Below, in pieces: positions 1 to 5,067 of a stretch of DNA of 5,067 bases (position 1 is its first letter; each line of letters starts with the position of its first letter). The notes beneath the pieces were generated by a model. That model saw only the letters and a program-made list of their open reading frames with translations, had not been told where the DNA came from and searched no databases. This DNA is from Actinomycetota bacterium. GTDB lineage: Bacteria; Actinomycetota; Thermoleophilia; Solirubrobacterales; Solirubrobacteraceae. Made by a program: the position numbers and the translations under genes. Where the stretch lies: positions 1 through 5,067 of the forward strand of contig WLNV01000139.1 in NCBI GenBank assembly GCA_009699615.1, written 5' to 3'.

Positions 1-452
1 ATTATCGCTTGGCTGATGTGCGGCCGCGAGCGACCGGCTGTTGCTCCAACGAACTCCTCGTTCACTGGAACGTCGCGCCAACCGAGGAAGATTTGACCTT
101 CAACGCGCGCGTTGAGCTCGACGAGCTGCTGGAGTTTGCGGCGCCGCTCCTTGTCGCGCGGCAGGAAGCAGACGCCGACCGCGTACTGGCCGGCTTCGGG
201 TAGCTCAAAGTCGAGCACGCCGCGCAGGAACGCGTCGGGAATCTGAACGAGGATGCCCGCGCCGTCGCCGCTGGTGACGTCGGCGCCTTCACCGCCGCGA
301 TGCTCGAGATTGTCGAGCGCCTCGAGCGCCTGCTCGATTACGCGGTGAGAAGGGACGTTGTCGAGCTTGGCGACCATCGCCACGCCACAGGCATCGTGCT
401 CATAGGCTGGGTTGTAGAGGCCTTGAGGCCCTGGGCGTTTGATCATCGTCAT
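1..452 (-). CDS. gltB: Glutamate synthase (GOGAT) large subunit, N-terminal fragment (3' end outside window)
   Basis: This is the amino-terminal glutaminase part of the GOGAT large subunit, which with the small subunit (GltD) converts glutamine plus 2-oxoglutarate into two glutamates in the cytoplasm. I translated 150 codons, which run off the window edge without a stop; the whole protein is usually about 1500 residues. The start of a class II (Ntn) amidotransferase is clear: GLYNPAYEHDACGVAMVA at 11-28, with Cys22 as the expected catalytic N-terminal nucleophile after removal of a 21-residue propeptide. It is followed by LEHRGGEGAD (49-58) and SGDGAGILVQIPDAF (61-75), then GWRDVPVN near residue 120. 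GltB proteins usually read HRGA where this one has HRGG. I chose ATG at 452 because a weak GGA (461-463) sits eight bases upstream; ATG at 446 is the alternative. It lies 114 bases downstream of the helicase gene, same strand, and probably has its own promoter. Confidence 0.95.
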   Translation of the reverse strand, partial: MTMIKRPGPQGLYNPAYEHDACGVAMVAKLDNVPSHRVIEQALEALDNLEHRGGEGADVTSGDGAGILVQIPDAFLRGVLDFELPEAGQYAVGVCFLPRDKERRRKLQQLVELNARVEGQIFLGWRDVPVNEEFVGATAGRSRPHISQAI

Positions 453-499
453 TGCTCTGTTCCGCTGCGGGCATCGTGCTGTACGCCAACCCCCGAAGC

Positions 500-531
500 G
501 AACCGATCATTCTAGTGGCAGAATGCGGTTC
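500..531. repeat. Imperfect palindrome / hairpin upstream of gltB
   Basis: On the plus strand the arms are GAACCG (500-505) and CATTCT (508-513), a six-base loop AGTGGC (514-519), then AGAATG (520-525) and CGGTTC (526-531). This gives two perfect six-pair stems, 12 pairs in all, with a two-base bulge (AT, 506-507). It starts 36 bases after the helicase stop codon and ends 47 bases before the gltB ATG. No run of T follows on either strand, so it is not a classical intrinsic terminator. It could be a dimeric regulator's operator for gltB, an RNA hairpin that ends or processes the helicase transcript, or chance. The pairing is seen directly; any role is inferred. Confidence 0.55.
509..514 (-). 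promoter_or_regulatory. Possible -10 box for gltB
   Basis: The minus strand reads TAGAAT here, five of six matches to TATAAT and consistent with the actinobacterial TANNNT pattern. Transcription would start near base 502 and leave a leader of about 50 bases before the gltB ATG. No good -35 box is present: the hexamer at 17-base spacing (CCCTTA) matches poorly, and CTTAGA is only 15 bases away. The box lies inside the palindrome at 500-531, so a protein bound there would compete with polymerase. This rests on a single short motif. Confidence 0.25.
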
Positions 532-566
532 TAAGGGCTCTGGCTGCGCCGACAGGGAAAGCGCGT

Positions 567-3500
567 TTACTGAGCCGACGGGCTGTCGCGGTCGGCGAGC
601 TCCGGCGGCACTGGGCAGAGGCCGCCGCGGCCCGGACAATCGCCGCAGAGTCCTTTCCACGGCTCCGTCGCAACTGGGTACTCGGCGGCGATCAATCCGG
701 CAGCCGCCTCGCTGAGTTGTTGCTCAAGTGCAGGCACGTCGGCGCGACTGAACGAAGCCGTCACGGGCTGATCGGGCCGCTCCAAGAAGAGGTGTACAAC
801 ATCGACCTGTTCGGCATCCGAGCCGCGCAGCACTGCAAGCGCGTAGAGCGCGCGCTGGACGGCGTAGTTGTCAGCCACCTTGCGCTCAAGGTCATCGCTT
901 GGACGAACAGCATCCGTCTTGTAATCGACCAACAACGCGGGTAGCCCCGGACTGATGTCGAGCGCATCGATAATGCCTGTCAGCATCGGCGCTGATGGGG
1001 TATCGACGGAGAGAGGGAGGCTGAACGAGATCTCACGCTGCGCGCGCTCAAGCCGCTCCCTCAGCGGGTTGGCGAGGATTGATTCGATGTAGCCGCGCAG
1101 TCGCACGATCATCGCCGTATCAGGCTCGAGGTCGTGGGCCGCAGCGGACGCGCGAATCTGGTCATCACTTGGCGCTGAAGCAGCGGCGCTGAGATCGGCT
1201 CGTTCCAGCAGCGCGTGGGCAACTTGGCCGCGGGCACGGGCGTCGCCACCACCGGCACCGCTCGGCCGGTCGCGATCCGGGAGCCGCAGGACGTGTTTCA
1301 GGTACCAGCGATAACCGCAGCTCTTGTAGGTCGCGAGAGAGGAGTAGCTGAGCGTCGGCGCGCGTACCGGTTGATCGCTCTCAGCTGGCAAGACAATCTC
1401 GGGGGTGCCATCGGAATCGGCAGAGTAAGCCAGCTTCGGTGCGGAGTCGATCAGAGCGAGACTCAATTGAGAGCCCGGGCCAGGCCTGTTGAGCCGCACG
1501 CGCAGAGGGGCGCGCCAACCCCCGGAGGAGACCTCGACAAGTCGATCGGCAAGTTCCTCCGCGCAGCCGTCTGCTCCGGAGTAGAGCTCGGGATCAAGCA
1601 GGAGGCCAGCGATCCAAACCAGCGGTGGCCTTCCGACCGATTGGTCCTTGAACCAGTCGCGCTTCAGATCTACCGTTCCGGAGAGAATCAGCCGCCTCTC
1701 AGCACGCGTCATTGCCACGTGGAGCAGCCGCTTGACCTCGGCGAGCTCGCGCTCTTTGCGCTCGTCGTCGAGCTCGCCAAAGTCGAAGAGGCGGTTCGAG
1801 AGCGCCGAATCGTCGCGCAGGCGCACTCCAATGCGATCACCGTCGACGAGGACAGAGGGCCCGGCCGACATCCCCTTCCGCCCTAGCGCCGCCAGGACGA
1901 CGACAGGAAACTGAAGACCCTTCGAGCCGTGCATCGTCATCACTTGAACGGCCCCGCTCGCCGACCCTGGTGGAGCATCGCTGACGCGATCGTCGATCTC
2001 GGCCCGGCGCGCCAATTCATCCACAAAAGTTCGCAGCCCGGACGATTCTCTGGCCTCAAACTGGTGAGCGATCCGGATTAGCCGGCGAACCCGCAGCAGC
2101 GCCGATGATCCGTCAGCTCCGCGGGCAACGAGTGCATCGAACCCGGTCTCAGCGATGACCCGCTCCAGCAGCCGCCCCGGTCCCTCCCAGCCGACCACAT
2201 TGCGCTCCGCGGCGACGATTCCAATGCCGCGGCGGAGTCGCTGCCGCTGCTCGTCGGTGATCTCTGCCGCGGGCCCCTCTCCTTCAGAGGAGACTGCGCG
2301 CGCGACGGCAGCGTCGAGCCCACCTTCACCACCGCGGGCCTCATACCCAAGCAGGGCGAGCGTGTCAGGCGAGACGCCAATGAGAGGTGAAGCGAGTACG
2401 GCAAAGAGTGCGTCCTCGTCCTCGCGGTTCGCGAGCAGACGGAGGTAGGCGATCAGGTCGGCAACCTCCGGTCGCTCCCACCAGCCGCGGGCCGAGTTGG
2501 CAACCGCCGGCAGTCCTGCCCGCTGAAGCGCGGCGACGAGTCCGGCTATCGACGCTCCCTGCCGAACAAGGATCGCGACATCCCCGGGCTCGCACTCGCC
2601 AGCGTCGCAAAGTTCTCGAATCCGCTGCGCAATCATCAGCGCTTCTGCAGCATCGTCGTCGTCTATCCCGGCCGGAAGCCGGTCCTTGAAGCCCGCCGGT
2701 ATCGCGTCGGACTGCCCCCAAGCCGCATCGCACAGCAACAGCTCCGTTGCGGCCTCGCTTGCAGCGGCGGGCTGATCGATCTCAACAATGCCCTCCCCTG
2801 TTGCCGGCATCAGCGGCTGGTAGCTGTCTCCGTGCATCGGGCCGAAGCCGGCGTTAATGAAGGCGACTACTTCGCGATCCGAGCGGAAATTGATGCTCAG
2901 AATCTCGCGCTCCCCGGCCCTGCCGTGTGCTTCGCTGCGGGCCCGAAAGAGTTCAATGTCGGCGTCGCGGAAGCCATAGATCGACTGCAACTCATCGCCG
3001 ACCATGAAGAGGTTTTCCACACCGAGCGCTTCGAAGATTTGAAGCTGCAGGGCGTTCGTGTCTTGGAACTCGTCAATCATCACTCGGCGAAACTTCTCGC
3101 GATAGAAGGCCGCGACCGGTTCGTGGTCGCGCAAAAGGTCGCGCGCACCGAGCTCGAGGTCGGAGTAGTCGAGAACGCCGCGCCGCTTCTTCGCCGCGCG
3201 GTAGGACTCTCCGAATGAGGCCAGCAGGTCATCGAGCAGCATCACGCGGTCACGCATCGCCTGATTAGCGACCTCAGCCAGCAGCTTGTTGATCGAATCA
3301 TGGAAATCGCTCGCCGGCGGTTGCTTCAGCGCTTCGACTCTGCGATCGAATAGCCAGTCGCGAATCAGGCTCGCCACGGGGAGTGCCGAACCGTCGCCAA
3401 GCCGTTCGATGCAGTCGGCGGCTTTCGCGCGGGCGGCAGCGACCGACTTTCCTTCCCCCTCTCCCTCCAGCGCCACCAGCGTTAGCGCGGCGAGCTCAAG

Positions 3501-4100
3501 AACTCGCTCTCGGACGCCGGCAACGTCAGTCTCGCGTGGCTGCGGCATCCTCGGCTCGCTGTGACCAGCGCTCCGAAGTCGCGAATAGATCGAAAGCACG
3601 CTCTCTCGCAATCCATCTTCATCGGTCGCGGCGAGCAGCCCAATCAGACGGTCGCGGCGTTCAGGATCGGCGAATAGCTCAGCGACAGTCAGATCCCACG
3701 CCTGATGGCGGAGCGCGAGCCCCGCAACCTCGTCTTCGAGCACTTCAAACGAAGGGTCAACGCCTGCCAAAACCGCATCGTTACGGAGGATTCGTGCACA
3801 GAACGCATCGATCGTGAGCAGCCACGCCGACTCGACCTGAGCCGCCAACTCCGGATGCCCGCGATCAGTTAGCCGCTCGCGGATACGCCCACGCATCTCA
3901 GCCGCCGCAGCGCGGGTGAAGGTGATTGCGAGAATTTCGTCGACGGCAATTGGCTGCGAATCCCGACCCGTCACGTCGCGCACAAAGCGCTCGACAAGGA
4001 CCCCCGTCTTGCCCGAACCAGCTCCGGCTGCAAGCAGCAAGGCGCCTTCGCGGCGCTCGACCGCAAGTTGCTGCTCTGCAGTCAGCTCCAACTTGCTCAT
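567..4100 (-). CDS. UvrD/RecB-family ATP-dependent helicase-nuclease (AddA- or AdnB-like)
   Basis: This 1177-residue protein is a complete SF1A (3'-5') DNA helicase fused to a RecB-type nuclease, expected to unwind and trim double-strand ends for recombination together with the upstream subunit. Helicase motifs appear in order: Q motif around LTAEQQLAV (6-14), Walker A GAGSGKT (26-32), Ia AITFTRAAAAEM (58-69), TIDAFC (96-101), Walker B DEFQDT (343-348), III VGDELQSIYGFRDAD (367-381), IV NFRS (404-407), V MTMHGSKGLQFP (721-732) and VI LLHVAMTRAE (792-801, Arg799 the likely arginine finger). Residues of about 915-1165 form the nuclease: Cys928, His962, Asp1045, Asp1059 and Lys1061 (DYKT), Gln1082 and Tyr1086, then Cys1152, Cys1155 and Cys1162, which with Cys928 should hold an Fe-S cluster. 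The ATG overlaps the upstream stop and lies just before the Q motif, so the start is well placed. Length and gene order fit AddA or AdnB; Bacillus AddA lacks the cysteines, so I give no symbol. Confidence 0.95.
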   Translation of the reverse strand: MSKLELTAEQQLAVERREGALLLAAGAGSGKTGVLVERFVRDVTGRDSQPIAVDEILAITFTRAAAAEMRGRIRERLTDRGHPELAAQVESAWLLTIDAFCARILRNDAVLAGVDPSFEVLEDEVAGLALRHQAWDLTVAELFADPERRDRLIGLLAATDEDGLRESVLSIYSRLRSAGHSEPRMPQPRETDVAGVRERVLELAALTLVALEGEGEGKSVAAARAKAADCIERLGDGSALPVASLIRDWLFDRRVEALKQPPASDFHDSINKLLAEVANQAMRDRVMLLDDLLASFGESYRAAKKRRGVLDYSDLELGARDLLRDHEPVAAFYREKFRRVMIDEFQDTNALQLQIFEALGVENLFMVGDELQSIYGFRDADIELFRARSEAHGRAGEREILSINFRSDREVVAFINAGFGPMHGDSYQPLMPATGEGIVEIDQPAAASEAATELLLCDAAWGQSDAIPAGFKDRLPAGIDDDDAAEALMIAQRIRELCDAGECEPGDVAILVRQGASIAGLVAALQRAGLPAVANSARGWWERPEVADLIAYLRLLANREDEDALFAVLASPLIGVSPDTLALLGYEARGGEGGLDAAVARAVSSEGEGPAAEITDEQRQRLRRGIGIVAAERNVVGWEGPGRLLERVIAETGFDALVARGADGSSALLRVRRLIRIAHQFEARESSGLRTFVDELARRAEIDDRVSDAPPGSASGAVQVMTMHGSKGLQFPVVVLAALGRKGMSAGPSVLVDGDRIGVRLRDDSALSNRLFDFGELDDERKERELAEVKRLLHVAMTRAERRLILSGTVDLKRDWFKDQSVGRPPLVWIAGLLLDPELYSGADGCAEELADRLVEVSSGGWRAPLRVRLNRPGPGSQLSLALIDSAPKLAYSADSDGTPEIVLPAESDQPVRAPTLSYSSLATYKSCGYRWYLKHVLRLPDRDRPSGAGGGDARARGQVAHALLERADLSAAASAPSDDQIRASAAAHDLEPDTAMIVRLRGYIESILANPLRERLERAQREISFSLPLSVDTPSAPMLTGIIDALDISPGLPALLVDYKTDAVRPSDDLERKVADNYAVQRALYALAVLRGSDAEQVDVVHLFLERPDQPVTASFSRADVPALEQQLSEAAAGLIAAEYPVATEPWKGLCGDCPGRGGLCPVPPELADRDSPSAQ
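4097..4100 (-). promoter_or_regulatory. ATGA stop-start overlap without Shine-Dalgarno
   Basis: The minus strand reads ATGA: the TGA (4099-4097) ends the upstream nuclease gene and the ATG (4100-4098) starts the helicase gene. The 15 bases before the ATG (CTGTCGTTCCCTGCG) contain no purine-rich ribosome binding site. Translation of the helicase therefore probably depends on ribosomes finishing the upstream gene and re-initiating, which would keep the two subunits in balanced amounts. The overlap is seen; coupling is inferred. Confidence 0.8.
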
Positions 4101-5067
4101 CGCAGGGAACGACAGATCGCTGGGTGCGCGCAGATGCCATTCCGCGTGCAGCTGGACGGTTGGGGGTCAATCTCGCCGGCGCGGATCGCCCTCGCAGCCT
4201 CGAGCGCCTGGAGTCGGATCTGGCCGAGCAGTTCGGCCAGCTCAGCTTGCGTAATCGAGCTTGCCTTCTTCACGCCGGGAACGTCCTGATCTTCCAGCGC
4301 GAAACCTGCCGGCCCATCACTGCCGCCGATCGGCTGATAGACAGCGCCCACGACCTCGACGCTCTCGAACAACTTTTCGTATGCGAGTGCATACAGCGCT
4401 GCTTGGATGTCGCGCTGCTCAATCCACTTACCCCAAGCAAGCTGGCTCGAGCGACCCTTGTAGTCAATTATGAGCGCCTTATCGCCATCTCGGTCGACAC
4501 GATCGATTCGGCCACGCAGCAGCAACCCGTCGCCAAGGTCGGCCTCGGGCAGCGCCGCTTTCGCTCCAAACTCAAGTTCCAGTTCGTCGGCGATGAACTC
4601 GTTCTCGGCGAGCGCCTCAGCCTCCAGATAGCGCGTGATGTCAGCGATCACTCTTGCGCGACGGGCGATCCGTCGGTCAGCATCGTTAGCCAACCTCTCG
4701 CTGCTCTCCTTCAGCTCGACAGCCGCAGCTGCGCGGGCCACAGCGGCTTCCAAAGTCGCTTCACAGAGAGGCGCGTCCAACCCAGTGAAGGCGGCTTCAA
4801 GCGCGAAGTGCACGATCCGCCCGCGCGCCCTCGGCTCGTCCTCTGCCTCGAGACCTTGGGGCCGCAACAGGCTCTCAACCATCCAGCGCACAGGGCACGA
4901 GAGGTAACGCTCAAGCGTCGTCGGCGAGAACGACTCGGTTGCGGCCAGCCGCTCGAGTACGAAGCGAGAAGAGAAGGCTCTCGGCGGCGGTTCTAGGGCG
5001 GGCAGCGCGACCGCTGCGGCAACTGCGGCCTGGCGCGCGCTGACGAGGTCGCCCTCGCCCCAACCAA
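4097..5067 (-). CDS. PD-(D/E)XK (RecB-type) Fe-S nuclease subunit, C-terminal fragment (AddB- or AdnA-like)
   Basis: The last 322 codons of a larger protein are visible; the frame is open to the window edge, so the true start lies beyond base 5067. Numbering from that edge, TLERYLSCPVRW (about 50-61) carries Cys57, typical of the entry to AddB- and Cas4-like nuclease domains. Next come GRIVHFALE with His86, GRIDRVD with Asp188, IIDYKG with Asp201 and Lys203, and IQAALYALA with Gln221 and Tyr225: a complete RecB nuclease centre. Cys306, Cys312 and Cys318 close the chain and with Cys57 should bind a 4Fe-4S cluster. It is the partner of the overlapping helicase gene downstream in an end-resection complex. 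Whether the unseen N-terminal part is an active motor (AdnA-like) or a degenerate, recognition-type helicase fold (AddB-like) cannot be decided here. A GTG at 4891 looks like a start but is the Val of SCPVRW. Confidence 0.92.
   Translation of the reverse strand, partial: GWGEGDLVSARQAAVAAAVALPALEPPPRAFSSRFVLERLAATESFSPTTLERYLSCPVRWMVESLLRPQGLEAEDEPRARGRIVHFALEAAFTGLDAPLCEATLEAAVARAAAAVELKESSERLANDADRRIARRARVIADITRYLEAEALAENEFIADELELEFGAKAALPEADLGDGLLLRGRIDRVDRDGDKALIIDYKGRSSQLAWGKWIEQRDIQAALYALAYEKLFESVEVVGAVYQPIGGSDGPAGFALEDQDVPGVKKASSITQAELAELLGQIRLQALEAARAIRAGEIDPQPSSCTRNGICAHPAICRSLR

Noticed and set aside
62..292. 76-codon minus-strand frame near the window edge
   Set aside because: It is in a different frame from the gltB coding sequence that covers the same bases and is Ser/Arg/Ala-rich with no family resemblance.
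500..531. Palindrome as an intrinsic terminator or a LexA box
   Set aside because: No T-rich run follows on either strand. The GAAC and GTTC ends are 24 bases apart, far wider than the GAAC-N4-GTTC pattern of Gram-positive LexA sites.
400..660. 86-codon minus-strand frame bridging the helicase end, the gap and the gltB start
   Set aside because: It overlaps two well-supported genes out of frame and is low-complexity Pro/Arg sequence. It is not a separate small gene.
1215..1886. 223-codon plus-strand open frame
   Set aside because: Antisense to the helicase-nuclease junction region, with no domain or ribosome binding site. It is a shadow of codon bias.
4889..4891. GTG as the start of the upstream nuclease gene (264 codons)
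   Set aside because: The frame stays open for 58 more codons to the window edge, and those codons encode conserved sequence leading into the first cluster cysteine. The GTG is an internal Val.
3926..4996. 356-codon open frame on the plus strand across the junction of the two nuclease genes
   Set aside because: It is fully antisense to two genes with clear family motifs, its translation is Arg/Ser/Leu-rich with no recognisable domain, and long antisense frames are expected in GC-rich genes.

Overview
The window is GC-rich and all three real genes lie on the minus strand. Read in that direction (high to low coordinates) they are: the C-terminal part of a RecB-type nuclease subunit (5067-4097, 5' end outside the window), a complete 1177-residue UvrD-family helicase with a C-terminal RecB-type nuclease (4100-567), a 114-base intergenic gap (566-453), and the first 150 codons of glutamate synthase large subunit gltB (452-1, 3' end outside the window). 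The gltB fragment runs off the window edge. Its N-terminus (GLYNPAYEHDACGVAMVA) resembles actinobacterial GltB proteins. Together with the base composition this suggests a high-GC actinobacterium, perhaps near Thermoleophilia/Solirubrobacterales. The lineage is an inference, not something the sequence proves.

The two nuclease genes overlap by four bases (ATGA) and form a translationally coupled pair. The organisation is that of an AddB-AddA or AdnA-AdnB double-strand-break resection machine, the actinobacterial and Gram-positive counterpart of RecBCD. The downstream subunit has every expected SF1A helicase motif and an intact nuclease centre. The visible part of the upstream subunit also has an intact nuclease centre. 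Both subunits carry the four-cysteine arrangement expected for an iron-sulfur 'staple' around the nuclease fold. Whether the upstream subunit has a working helicase motor cannot be seen, because its N-terminal part lies beyond base 5067.

The gap before gltB holds a 32-base imperfect palindrome (500-531) that overlaps a possible -10 box for gltB. It has no U-tract, so it is more likely an operator or a processing/attenuation hairpin than a classical terminator. The remaining open frames, including long ones on the plus strand, are shadows of the coding strand. I found no RNA gene, mobile element, CRISPR array or clearly novel system. The most interesting points are the duplicated Fe-S nuclease architecture and the palindrome upstream of gltB.
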